Shown here in pieces: positions 35,352-44,101 of a stretch of DNA of 64,000 nucleotides; the first letter of the stretch is position 1; each line of letters begins with the position of its first letter. The notes below the pieces were generated by a model that was given only the letters and a program-made list of their open reading frames with translations, was not told the origin of the DNA and searched no databases. The DNA comes from Hydrogenophaga sp. RAC07 (GTDB taxonomy: Bacteria > Pseudomonadota > Gammaproteobacteria > Burkholderiales > Burkholderiaceae_C): the NCBI RefSeq assembly GCF_001713375.1, contig NZ_CP016449.1, positions 3,038,001 through 3,102,000 of the forward strand, in the 5' to 3' direction. The translations under genes and the position numbers were made by a program.

Positions 35352-36356
35352 TTAGTGAGCTGGGTGAATCCAGCAACCGGGGCTCTCGCTGCCGAAGAAG
35401 TCTACAGCGACATGCGCTCCCAATTCGTCGTGGATCATCTGAAAGACCCGATTGCAGTAAGCCTGATCCCCTCGGAATACTGATACCGCCACACGATTGA
35501 TCCCCGTGTCTTTCATGCGCTTCAGCAGGTGAATGTCCTGCTCGGCGAAGCCCCAGCCATAGATCACCAGTGTGTCCCGCTGTGATTTCAGAACCTCTCT
35601 GTAGACAGTGGAGAGGTAGTAGCTGTTCTGGATGGAAGCAACTTTCTGCGTCCACGTTCCCTCGCTCACGAACAAGGGGACGACCTCTCCGTTTTGCCAG
35701 CGTTGAAGGACCGCTTCCAGCAACCCGTCTTGAAGGTTATGGATCTTGCGCTCCTGCTCGACCAAGTTTCGGCATAAAACAAGGCTGCCATGCGCATAGA
35801 ACACCAGCGAGGTTGAAAGATCTCCTCGGATCGGCTGCCTGAATCGCTGCCAGTTATCGTCGAAGGCGCCACCTCCCACAAAGCAGTCTTTGAACGCATG
35901 CTGATCGTCAATGTCCAACCCGTAGGTCATCGCCCAGTACAGCACCAGGTCGTAGTTGAGCGAGATGACAGTTTTGAACCGCTTCAAGAACTGATAGATG
36001 CTCGGCAGGTGGATGCTTACCGCACCGTGCTCCGGGTGAATGTCGCGGACTGTTTTGATGAGGCAGTCCCTCAGGCCAACGTAGGCGGCATGGGTTCGCT
36101 TGTCGGGTATTTGTAGCGAACGATTGACGTTTGATGCCTGCCAGACGATCCGAAGAACCAGCTCAAAATCGTTGGTCTGAAAGAACTCGAACAACCGCTG
36201 AGCATCCTCGGGAAGCAGGTTTTGTTCGGCGGCATGTTGCAGCAGCGATCCGTAAGAGAAGCTCGGACTGACGGAAATGCTGGCACCGTTGCCGAGCAGA
36301 ACTGTGCAGTCGTAATTTTCCGCAATCGCTTCCCAAGGCCTGATCTCAAACGGCAT
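35352..36356 (-). CDS. DUF4917 / SIR2-like protein, probable defence effector
   Basis: 334 residues. The N-terminus has the nucleotide-loop-like LLGNGASISVSPSFSYGSLL, then FFQTNDFELVLRIVW, ISLNYDLVLYW, FYAHGSLVLC and the C-terminal LVIYGWGFAEQDIHLLKRM. This order of G-N-G, N-Y-D, H-G-S and G-x-x-x-x-D is the layout of the DUF4917 and SIR2-like superfamily, whose members include NAD-consuming anti-phage effectors. Its start lies 33 bases after the stop of the leftward partner 36390-37172, suggesting a two-gene unit. Confidence 0.8.
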   Translation of the reverse strand: MPFEIRPWEAIAENYDCTVLLGNGASISVSPSFSYGSLLQHAAEQNLLPEDAQRLFEFFQTNDFELVLRIVWQASNVNRSLQIPDKRTHAAYVGLRDCLIKTVRDIHPEHGAVSIHLPSIYQFLKRFKTVISLNYDLVLYWAMTYGLDIDDQHAFKDCFVGGGAFDDNWQRFRQPIRGDLSTSLVFYAHGSLVLCRNLVEQERKIHNLQDGLLEAVLQRWQNGEVVPLFVSEGTWTQKVASIQNSYYLSTVYREVLKSQRDTLVIYGWGFAEQDIHLLKRMKDTGINRVAVSVFRGDQAYCNRVFQMIHDELGAHVAVDFFGSESPGCWIHPAH

Positions 36357-36389
36357 GTTGTTGGTCCTTGCACATTCAAGTCGGGAAGG

Positions 36390-37172
36390 TTAAGGTCGCG
36401 AAATTCGCACGAGATGGTTCTTGAGCAGGAACCAACACATATTGAGCGCGAAAGAACGGCCAAGCCGCGTCATCTGATCTTCAGGGATTCCCACCGGGCG
36501 GTGAGCGCCAGGACTGAGAAAACCGAATACACCGGCAAGGCCCTTTTCCTCCTCTGTGGTGATCTCGCCGCTGCTACGCAGGAACGCTAGCACCTCGCCC
36601 CACTTGGATGGGTTGTAAGCAGCTGGTGTTTGCTGCTGCGAGGCAACTTGAGCGGCTATGTCGCCGGCCAAAGTTTCGAGAGCCACGCGGGCGTTGACGA
36701 GCGAAGCGTTGTAGTCAGGCGGAGTTGCACGGAAAGCGGCGGCCGAGTCGTTGATCTTGGCGATGATTTCCTGCAAGCGGGGCGCCCCCGAGTTCTGCAG
36801 GGCGTCGATCAGGTCGTCCTCCAAGGGCGCCGCATCGGCAATCGACGGATCAGTTTGAGTCAGCTTTTTGCCCAGGATGATGTAGCCGTCCAGCAGCAAG
36901 CACTGCGTCAGGTCATGCAAGCGCTCGTCAAACCGATATTTCGGATTGACTCTAGCCCGCAAATCGCCCGCGGTTGCCACGACCTCGGCCAGCGCCAGCA
37001 TCAGCGTGCGGTCATCGAGATCGCGCAGCGTATTCAGTAGTCCGTATAACAGCTGTCCTTGGGACAGCGACAAGTGCTGTACGCCGTACTTGCCCAAGAG
37101 CACGATTGAGTTCATGGGCTCCTGTAGTTCCAGGAATTGCGCGAACGAATAGCGGGTTCTTTGTCCGATCAT
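36390..37172 (-). CDS. Helical protein with abortive-infection-type C-terminal domain
   Basis: 260 residues. The C-terminal half (NARVALETLAGDIAAQVASQ, SKWGEVLAFLRSSGEITTEEEKGLAGVFGFLSPGAHRPVG) resembles the Abi_C-type helical domain of abortive infection proteins, with the conserved GLAG...F..PGAHRP turn. The N-terminal half is not recognised. It is encoded directly before the DUF4917 gene; partnership is inferred. Confidence 0.6.
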   Translation of the reverse strand: MIGQRTRYSFAQFLELQEPMNSIVLLGKYGVQHLSLSQGQLLYGLLNTLRDLDDRTLMLALAEVVATAGDLRARVNPKYRFDERLHDLTQCLLLDGYIILGKKLTQTDPSIADAAPLEDDLIDALQNSGAPRLQEIIAKINDSAAAFRATPPDYNASLVNARVALETLAGDIAAQVASQQQTPAAYNPSKWGEVLAFLRSSGEITTEEEKGLAGVFGFLSPGAHRPVGIPEDQMTRLGRSFALNMCWFLLKNHLVRISRP

Positions 37173-37322
37173 GTTTCTTGTTTCTCGCAGACTCTAGAGG
37201 CGTGGCACCGTCTTGTCTTTGCATTTGCAGATGTCTCCGGAGCTTCCCGTACTCAGGCGCATATTGGGCTTCCCCCAGTTTCCCGGACACATCCAATGAC
37301 ATGATGTGTTCAGGAGATAGGC

Positions 37323-37619
37323 ATGACAAGAACCCGAAGGAGCTTCACGGACGAGTTCAAACGTGAGGCAGTGAAGCTGTGCAAGCAGCCAGGAGCAACC
37401 TCCACGCACATTGCGCGGGACCTGGGTATTCAGACCAGCGTGCTCAGACGGTGGGTCACGCAGGAGCGTGGCGGAGTGTTGGACCTCAGGCCGAACCGGC
37501 CGCTTCGCAGTGAGGCTGCAACGGAGGTGGAGCGGTTGCAACGCGAACTGCGCCGCGTGACTACGGAGCGCGACATCCTAAAAAAAGCGCTCGGCTACTT
37601 TGCCAAGGACCCGCAGTGA
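37323..37619 (+). CDS. IS3 orfA (HTH protein)
   Basis: 98 residues: HTH (FTDEFKREAVKLCKQPGATST, HIARDLGIQTSVLRRWV) followed by a leucine-zipper-like segment (VERLQRELRRVTTERDILKKALGYF). A run of seven A at 37580-37586 is the probable frameshift site to orfB. Confidence 0.92.
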   Translation: MTRTRRSFTDEFKREAVKLCKQPGATSTHIARDLGIQTSVLRRWVTQERGGVLDLRPNRPLRSEAATEVERLQRELRRVTTERDILKKALGYFAKDPQ

Positions 37620-38209
37620 AGTACGGCTTCATTGCGCGGCATCGTAGTGTCTGGCCTACCCGCACCATGTGCCGGGTTCTGGCGGTCTCCCACAGCGGCT
37701 TCTACGAATGGATGGGCAGAGCGCCGAGCCAACGCAGCCAGGACGACGCCAGGCTCACCCGCCTCATCCGAGAGAGCTTCGAGCTCAGCGACCGAACCTA
37801 CGGCAGTCCACGCGTCTGGCACGACCTTAGAGCGCTGGGCGAGAGTTGCGGGATGAATCGGGTCATCCGGCTGATGCACCTGGCCAAGCTGCAAGCCCGC
37901 CACAAGCGACGCAGGCTACCTGGCGATACAGGCAGCAGGCTTGAGAACCACATCGCGCCCAACCATCTGCAACGCGACTTCGAGGCCAGTGGCCCGAACC
38001 AGAAGTGGGTGGCCGACTTCACCTACATCTGGACGGCTGAGGGTTGGCTGTATGCGGCAGCGGTGATGGACCTGTACTCACGTCGCATCGTGGGGTGGTC
38101 GATGAGCGACACCATGCAGGCCAAGATGGTGAGCGACGCTTTGTTGATGGCCCTTTGGCGGCGCGGCAAACCCAGCTCACTGATGCATCACTCGGACCAG
38201 GGCAGTCAG

Positions 38210-39660
38210 GGCGGATTCAACTGGTCGTCGCAACACCTTCAACCAGGAGGTGTTTATGGGGCGACCCGCAGGATGGATGAAGCAATTGACAGGGAGAGAC
38301 GCGATGCCCTCTCCGGGGGCTCCTGCACTTCGGCGAGAGGTCGAGCGCCAGTTCTGGGTACAGATTGCAACCGGAATCACCAGTGAGAGGGCAGCCGAGG
38401 CGGTAGGCGTATCGCAGGCGGTGGGCTCGCGCTGGTTCCGGCATCGTGGCGGCATGCCATTGTTCATGTCGAAACCTGTATCTGGAAGGTATCTGTCGTT
38501 CGCGGAGCGAGAGGAGATTGGACTTCTGCGAGCTCAAGATGTCAGTGTGCGGGAGATCGCTCGTCGTATTGGTCGAAGCCCCTCAACTGTTTCGCGGGAG
38601 TTGACGCGCAACGCTGCGACCCGCAGTGGCAAGCTTGAGTACCGGCCTTCGGTCGCGCAGTGGAAGTCCGATCTGGCCGCCAGAAGGCCCAAGCCTGCCA
38701 AGCTCGTGACGAATCAGCGTTTGCGCGACTATGTCCAAGATCGCCTGGAGGGCAAGATCCGCGATGCCCAAGGGCTGGAGGTGGCTGGACCTCGACAGGC
38801 TCCTTTCATCGGCCGCAACAAGCCTCATCGTGGTGACCGCAAATGGGTCAATGGCTGGTCGCCAGAGCAGATTGCAAACCGCCTGCAGGTCGACTTCCCG
38901 GATGATCCGTCCATGCGCATCTCTCACGAAGCCATCTACCAGGCGCTCTATATCCAGGGCAGAGGCGCCCTCAAGCGTGAGCTTGTGAGCTACCTGCGTA
39001 CGGGGCGTGCTTTGCGCACCCCCCGGGCCAGGTCCCAAGCCAAGGCATGGGCACATGTCAGTGAAGAGGTGATGATCTCCAGCCGCCCTGCTGAGATAGG
39101 AGATCGTGCGGTACCCGGTCACTGGGAGGGGGACCTGATCATCGGCCTGGACAGGTCGGCCATTGGTACGCTGGTGGAACGGTCAAGCCGGTTCACCATG
39201 CTCGTGCACCTGCCGCGCGAGGAAGGCTATGGACTGACTCCTCGAACAAAGAATGGTCCTGCGCTGGCGGGTTACGGCGCCATCACCATGGCCAACGCCC
39301 TCAAGAGAACAGTGACCAAGCTGCCTACCCAGCTATGGCAGTCATTGACTTGGGATCGTGGCAAGGAGCTGTCCGACCATGCACGATTCACCATTGAGTC
39401 TGGGGTGAAAGTCTTCTTTGCCGATCCTCGCAGTCCATGGCAGCGCGGTACGAACGAAAACACAAACGGGCTGCTGCGCCAATACTTCCCCAAAGGCACC
39501 GACCTGTCTCGCTGGAGCGAGCAAGAGATTCAAGCCGTGGCACTGACCTTGAACAACAGGCCACGCAAGACGTTGGGTTGGAAGACTCCCGCAGAGGCGC
39601 TTAATGACTACCTAAAATCGGCTAACCAACCCGGTGTTGCGACGACCGGTTGAATCCGCC
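38210..39660 (+). mobile_element. IS30-family insertion sequence inside the IS3
   Basis: 1451 bp. Terminal repeats beginning GGCGGATTCAAC at both ends, extending with one mismatch through GGTCGTCGCAACACC. A 3-bp duplication CAG (38207-38209 and 39661-39663) flanks it. It appears complete. Confidence 0.93.
38256..39653 (+). CDS. IS30-family transposase
   Basis: 465 residues from ATG 38256, with AGGAGG five bases upstream. An N-terminal HTH (FAEREEIGLLRAQDVSVREI, RRIGRSPSTVSREL) is followed by the DDE core: Asp in GHWEGDLIIG, Asp in LTWDRGKELSDH and Glu in GTNENTNGLLRQYFPKG. The stop codon lies inside the right terminal repeat. Confidence 0.93.
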   Translation: MGRPAGWMKQLTGRDAMPSPGAPALRREVERQFWVQIATGITSERAAEAVGVSQAVGSRWFRHRGGMPLFMSKPVSGRYLSFAEREEIGLLRAQDVSVREIARRIGRSPSTVSRELTRNAATRSGKLEYRPSVAQWKSDLAARRPKPAKLVTNQRLRDYVQDRLEGKIRDAQGLEVAGPRQAPFIGRNKPHRGDRKWVNGWSPEQIANRLQVDFPDDPSMRISHEAIYQALYIQGRGALKRELVSYLRTGRALRTPRARSQAKAWAHVSEEVMISSRPAEIGDRAVPGHWEGDLIIGLDRSAIGTLVERSSRFTMLVHLPREEGYGLTPRTKNGPALAGYGAITMANALKRTVTKLPTQLWQSLTWDRGKELSDHARFTIESGVKVFFADPRSPWQRGTNENTNGLLRQYFPKGTDLSRWSEQEIQAVALTLNNRPRKTLGWKTPAEALNDYLKSANQPGVATTG

Positions 39661-39994
39661 CAGTACACCAGCGACGACTTCCAGCAGTTGCTCAAGGCAC
39701 AGAGCATCACCTGCAGCATGAGCCGTCGTGGTGAATGCTGGGACAACGCTGCGATGGAGAGCTTCTTCTCATCCATGAAGACCGAGAGGCTCAGCCGCAA
39801 GGTCTACCGGACGAGGGAAGAAGCCAGGTCCGACGTGTTCGATTACATCGAGCGCTTCTACAACCCGGTGCGCAAACACTCAAAGCTAGACTTCCTCAGC
39901 CCAGTCGACTTTGAGCAAGGCTTAATGGGCTAAGCAAACCGTCCGGGAAACTGGGGGAAGCCCATATAGGCTTCAACCGCCATCAATCCGATAG

Positions 39995-41716
39995 TCATCC
40001 AAATCTGATGCCGAACAGCCCCCCATCCTCCGTGGAATCGGTCAAACGTGTTGGAAGGACGTGGTCATTGAGATCGAAGCCTTCGATGGTCTCCTTGAAG
40101 GCATCGTCTTCATTCATCGTCACGATGTACTGAAAGCCCAGCTCCTGAGCGATCTCCGAGCCAAGATGCAACGCACTAATGACCTGGCGGCCGTCGACCC
40201 CGTCGAATAGATGGCTGTCATGGATCAGGAACCCAGGCCCAATCCCCCGCTTGGCGCACAAGCGCATGAGCATCATGTCGAAGCAGAAGATCTGCATGTT
40301 CTTGATTCCCTTGCTGCGTTCCCCTTGCATCGGAAACTTGAAGATCGGTCCATTCGAGGTTTCATCGATCGTCATGCTTCCGGCTGACTCATACAGCTGT
40401 TGAGACGTTTCCTCGAAGGCGACGATGGCCTCCGCCAAGCGGTCTTTCTGCTCGGCGAAGTCACGCCGCAGGCGGATCGTGAGGCGGTTGCGCTCAATAT
40501 CCAATTCGTTCTTTGTTCCTTCGAGCTGCTCTGCGGCTTCGAAGCGTTGCCGCAACGATTCCACTTCAGATTCCAGTCGCCCCAGTTCGCCTTGCAGTTT
40601 GAGAAACTGTTCGAGCGCGCCATGGCTTCTGAGAATGCCCAGAATCTCGCCGCGCCTGTGGTCGAGCTGCGCCTTCTTTTTATCTCGCAATTCGATACGG
40701 AGCTTTGCAGCTTCGAGCTCGCTCGACAGGTAGTCTTTGCGATTGCGCACCACCGATTCGTGAAAGCTCTTTACGTCCTCGTAGCGGCGCTTGACCAAGC
40801 CTGGTAGCACGACACCTGCCTCCTGATATACCGCCTGGAGGTCTTCATGGTCCGGAGGGACCTCGGAGGCCAGCGCACTTTCCAGATCGCGAATAGCTGA
40901 GAAGTCGATGGTATTGGCGTTGGCCAACTCATTGAGCTGGCGAGTCAGGTTGGCGCTTTCGACTTCAAGCTGCCGGTACTCCGGCAAGACTTGGAAAATA
41001 TCAATCTCCGTGTGAAGCTTCTTGAGACGAGCTTCCTGAATGGTCAGCTCCGTGCGCAAGTCGGCAGCCTTGCCGATGATTGATCCGAACGCACCATTCC
41101 CTGCCGCCTTCTTCAGCTCTTCAAGGGTTTTCTCCCGGTCGCGCACTGCTTGCCAGTCGCGGGCGATCTGCCAGTCCAGGCCGAGCAAGAACATGAGCGC
41201 CATCTGCATGTCGCCAGTGCCTTGCATCGCGGCCTGCTTTTCCGGCGTCATGAACGCGCCGCTCGCCTGCCGGCGTACGAAATAGGCAAACAGCGACCGG
41301 AACGAAGGCGGCTTGCTGCCTGCAGCTTCAAGGCTGCTCAGGCCAAACATCTGTTCGCCGAGGAACGTACCCCACTCGGTGGCCGAAAACTTGACCTTCG
41401 CGGCAGGCGGTGCCGTCACGAAGAACTTGGCTTTGGAACTACCGCTTCGCTCAACAACTGTTCGTTCCGACTTCAGATCGAAGTCCATGCCGAATGTGTG
41501 CTCAGCCAGCGCCGAGGTACGGAAGATCGACTCTGGGCCGGCTTCGGAGCCCAGCAGAAAGTGCACCAGTTCGATGAAACTTGTCTTGCCAGCGCGATTG
41601 CGTGTTTGCTTGGTAGAAGCACCCTCGGTTTTTTGAGCGAGTAGTACGATCAGGCCAGACTTCAAATCTCCGAGATTCTTGAAACTAGGCAGGGTGCTGA
41701 AAATGTGATGAATCAC
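39995..41716 (-). CDS. ABC-3C system ATPase (DUF2326 family)
   Basis: 573 residues, SMC/RecN-like. The N-terminal nucleotide site is unusual (STKQTRNRAGKTSFIELVHFLL). A coiled coil of about 200 residues fills the middle. The C-terminal DUF2326 block contains the Walker-B-like GFLIHDSHLFDGVDGRQVIS. Such ATPases are the sensor/motor of ABC-three-component anti-element systems. Its ATG overlaps the stop of the middle component (ATGA). The IS3 lies just downstream of its stop. Confidence 0.88.
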   Translation of the reverse strand: MIHHIFSTLPSFKNLGDLKSGLIVLLAQKTEGASTKQTRNRAGKTSFIELVHFLLGSEAGPESIFRTSALAEHTFGMDFDLKSERTVVERSGSSKAKFFVTAPPAAKVKFSATEWGTFLGEQMFGLSSLEAAGSKPPSFRSLFAYFVRRQASGAFMTPEKQAAMQGTGDMQMALMFLLGLDWQIARDWQAVRDREKTLEELKKAAGNGAFGSIIGKAADLRTELTIQEARLKKLHTEIDIFQVLPEYRQLEVESANLTRQLNELANANTIDFSAIRDLESALASEVPPDHEDLQAVYQEAGVVLPGLVKRRYEDVKSFHESVVRNRKDYLSSELEAAKLRIELRDKKKAQLDHRRGEILGILRSHGALEQFLKLQGELGRLESEVESLRQRFEAAEQLEGTKNELDIERNRLTIRLRRDFAEQKDRLAEAIVAFEETSQQLYESAGSMTIDETSNGPIFKFPMQGERSKGIKNMQIFCFDMMLMRLCAKRGIGPGFLIHDSHLFDGVDGRQVISALHLGSEIAQELGFQYIVTMNEDDAFKETIEGFDLNDHVLPTRLTDSTEDGGLFGIRFG

Positions 41717-41961
41717 GGCGTCCTCCGTGCCACAAGACCGCTTTCAAGTTCGATGGTTCCGAGGGCATGCAGGAGATCGAGGGCGAGCAAGAACCAGTCA
41801 TACGTCACTCGTCGAGGTGCTGTGGCCAGGACCGCGTCATGCCTGTTCAGTTCCTCCCAAAGTGCAGAGACGGTCTTGGGGCGTGCAAGGAACGTCAGGA
41901 TATGGGCGCCGACTGTCAGCAACGCACGATCTTGCGGCAAATGCTTGGACGGCAGGATCAT
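41713..41961 (-). CDS. ABC-3C middle component (type 6)
   Basis: 82 residues: MILPSKHLPQDRALLTVGAH, ILTFLARPKTVSALWEEL and a C-terminal helix. This is the short winged-helix-like adaptor found between the ATPase and effector in ABC-3C operons. It overlaps both neighbours by ATGA, so the three proteins are made together. Confidence 0.85.
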   Translation of the reverse strand: MILPSKHLPQDRALLTVGAHILTFLARPKTVSALWEELNRHDAVLATAPRRVTYDWFLLALDLLHALGTIELESGLVARRTP

Positions 41962-42878
41962 GCAGATTCCACCGCTTGAGCATCTTCAAAAATTTCGCAC
42001 TTGTCGAATAGATACGCCATGACGGCCAACACCGCTGCCTTGTGCGCGGGCGAGGTGTTCGCAACGCCTCCGGCCCACGCTTCCAGGCGACCGAATATTT
42101 CATCAGGATGGAACTGAGGCCCTCGATCCCGCAGCCCCACGTATTCGCTCTTGAATGCCTGCGCGATCTGCTCGCCATACGTTGGGTTCTTCCAGCTGTT
42201 GAAGAACTGTGCAACGAGCGGCGATTTCTGCATGCCGATCTTCAGGAAGTCGGCCACAGCCTGAGACAGAAGATTGGCCTCGATCTTTCCGCGCGAAACA
42301 TCCTTCACCTCGCTCGCCGTGGGTACAGGCGTGATGCTGATGTGAGTAAGCACGGCGGCCAGATCGCTGAAGCCCAAATTGACGTTTGCTTCCATCGTTA
42401 ACGATGGGCCAAACCAGGACTCGAGATCCTGAAGGCTTAACTGACGGAACTTCGCCAGCATCTCTTCGTACCCGCAGTGTCCGATCTTGATCTGTGGGTT
42501 GTCTTGCGCGAGCTGGGCCAGGGCTTCGATGATGTGTGGACCCAGACGCCCATCGGGTGCATTGTGAACGAAGGCCCACTCATCAAAGTGTTCTTCCCAA
42601 TGCTCTTTGGCTCCCCCGAAGTCCTCGTTGATCTTCTTGATGGCATCGGCGGCGCTCAGCTCGTTGGGGGCGTAACTCTGAAACAGGATTCGCGCGGAAG
42701 GCAAGTAGCCGTCGTTTTTCCGATCCCCAACGTTCCCCCAGGGCCGGCAAGCCATGAAGTCGTTGGGGTGCACCTTCGACATCAGCTTCTCGAAGAGACG
42801 TTGAAAACCATCCCCCTTGGATTCCAAGAAGGCAATGCGGAAGTCCTTTTCGTAATTGAGCTGCTGTATGCGATCCAT
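41958..42878 (-). CDS. ABC-3C effector with restriction-endonuclease-like N-terminal domain
   Basis: 306 residues from ATG 42878. The N-terminal 80 residues carry GDGFQRLFEKLMSKVHPNDF, RPWGNVGDRKNDGYL and ILFQSYAPNE, the GDxKNDG and Q-x-YAP signature of the nuclease-like domain used by many ABC-3C effectors. The C-terminal half is the ABC-3C CTD (VSRGKIEANLLSQAVADFLKIG) that contacts the middle component. A longer frame upstream overlaps the DinJ-like gene and is not used. Confidence 0.87.
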   Translation of the reverse strand: MDRIQQLNYEKDFRIAFLESKGDGFQRLFEKLMSKVHPNDFMACRPWGNVGDRKNDGYLPSARILFQSYAPNELSAADAIKKINEDFGGAKEHWEEHFDEWAFVHNAPDGRLGPHIIEALAQLAQDNPQIKIGHCGYEEMLAKFRQLSLQDLESWFGPSLTMEANVNLGFSDLAAVLTHISITPVPTASEVKDVSRGKIEANLLSQAVADFLKIGMQKSPLVAQFFNSWKNPTYGEQIAQAFKSEYVGLRDRGPQFHPDEIFGRLEAWAGGVANTSPAHKAAVLAVMAYLFDKCEIFEDAQAVESA

Positions 42879-42915
42879 GCGGTCAGGCCCAGGCCTTGAT
42901 GTTCTTGGAATTTTT

Positions 42916-43122
42916 TTAGGCAGAAGCTCGTGGCTTCTTCGCGTCAGGTTGGGCCTGCACACGATTGATATCGAAGGGGAGTGCTTTGTCTGCTGCAATG
43001 CGAGTGAGCAGCATCCGAATGGCGTCCGACACGGACAAGCCCATACCTGCCAATACGTTCGTGGCCTCATCTTTAATGTGCCCGTCAATTCGGGCGCGAA
43101 CGACATCGCTGCTGGTTGCCAT
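42916..43122 (-). CDS. RelB/DinJ-family antitoxin
   Basis: 68 residues from ATG 43122 with GAGGT upstream. The ribbon-helix-helix pattern VVRARIDGHIKDEATNVLAGMGLSVSDAIRMLL is typical of DinJ/RelB antitoxins. No YafQ/RelE toxin follows; instead the ABC-3C operon starts 37 bases later. It may act as the operon's repressor or be a leftover of a lost toxin-antitoxin pair. Confidence 0.88.
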   Translation of the reverse strand: MATSSDVVRARIDGHIKDEATNVLAGMGLSVSDAIRMLLTRIAADKALPFDINRVQAQPDAKKPRASA

Positions 43123-43619
43123 TACATACCTCAACATATGCTGTAGCTACATTGTGCTCCATTTGTAGTCCGGTGTGACTCTGCCAAAGGTTTTCGTGTC
43201 GTTCGATAGCAGCATTGAACGATAAAAACAGGCTCGCGAGAGTGCCGGGAGGAGAGCGAGTTCACAGAGGAGCAGATGACCTACGTGCGAAAGCAGATTG
43301 AGCTGGATATCGGTGTCGAAGCGGTTTGCTGCATGATGGACATCAGCTGTGCCAGTTCGACAAGTGGCTTCAGATGTGCGCTTGCGAAGCCGCTCGCACC
43401 GCGAAGCATGCTGCAGGTCGAGCAGGAGACCGCGCTGCGCATCAAGGAGGTGACCATCGACTGGGGCTACCGCCGGAGGACGAGCTCAGCCTCAGACTGG
43501 GTGCGGAAGCACACCAAGGGCGGCTTTCCGGCACCTTACAGGGCCTGAAGGAATTCCACGTTACTTTGCTGCAAAGGCGGTGGCTCCGCTCCGTGACTTC
43601 GCACGCGCCGGAGAACTGC

Positions 43620-43840
43620 ATCAGTGCGTTGCTCTCCACGAGGGCAAGCGCGAGGAACGGATTCGACCCTGGATGTCACGGCTCGCACTGGCGTTGAGAC
43701 TTTCGACAGGGCTGCGCACCGCGCTGCCACCCCTCCGCAGCACGTTGGTGAAGATCATGGTCATTGCCACATCCGCGTGGCCCACGGGTTCCTTGCCGCC
43801 TTTGAACTTGCGGACGTAGATCGCCCGGTGCCCTAAATCC
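43620..43840 (-). pseudogene. C-terminal remnant of a tyrosine integrase
   Basis: VGHADVAMTMIFTNVLRRGG followed by SAVRSPVESLNA matches the last block of phage/integron-type integrases (LGHSDVxTTMIYTHVLxxGGxGVRSPLD). The catalytic His is preserved in GHAD but the catalytic Tyr is replaced by Phe. No other part of the gene is found. Confidence 0.7.
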
Positions 43841-44040
43841 ACATGGCATGTGGATGCCGCGGCGCCAAAGCCTGCGCTGGTCGGCGGTCATGTCGAAGAG
43901 TCGCTGAACGCACTGCATCACCGCGGTCTTGGCGCTGCCGTTGGCGCCGGCCAGTGCCGTTAGGGAGCATCGAGCGAAAGCTTGGTCCCCTGACGACCGA
44001 AGCACCGGAAGTTGGCCCGCGTGACCTGTTCGATGTACAT
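43841..44040 (-). pseudogene. N-terminal remnant of an AAA/OLD-type ATP-dependent nuclease
   Basis: From ATG 44040 (GGGAGA upstream) MYIEQVTRANFRCFGRQGTK, then SLDA, is the usual start of OLD-family ATPases. A frameshift follows at about 43965. The next frame reads ALAGANGSAKTAVMQCVQRL then FDMTADQRRLWRRG, with the Walker A motif GANGSAKT (the usual Gly changed to Ala). The rest of the gene has been replaced by the integrase fragment. Confidence 0.7.
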
Positions 44041-44101
44041 GTTCTCTCCCTGCCGGCGCGAACGTGCACACACACTTGACACAGGTGTTTTTTTGACTGC
44101 C

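Larger units (their letters stand above)
37616..39933 (+). pseudogene. IS3 orfB transposase, split by IS30
   Basis: The left part reads from 37616 to GMHHSDQGSQ-like MHHSDQGSQ ending at 38209, with the first catalytic Asp in WVADFTYIWTAEG and the second in HSDQGSQ. The right part resumes at 39661 with QYTSDDFQQLLKAQ and has the catalytic Glu in CWDNAAMESFFSSMK. Removal of the IS30 and one CAG target copy restores an uninterrupted frame, so the insertion is recent. Confidence 0.9.
37265..39965 (+). mobile_element. IS3-family insertion sequence, interrupted by an IS30
   Basis: Perfect 24-bp terminal repeats start TGGGCTTCCCCCAGTTTCCC at 37265 and end at 39965. The 3-bp target duplication TAT is at 37262-37264 and 39966-39968. 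It carries the usual orfA and orfB; orfB is split by the IS30 element at 38210-39660. Without that insert the element would be about 1.25 kb. Confidence 0.93.

Noticed and set aside
43276..43548. Possible 90-codon rightward gene after the DinJ-like gene
   Set aside because: No ribosome site, no family; probably part of decayed DNA.
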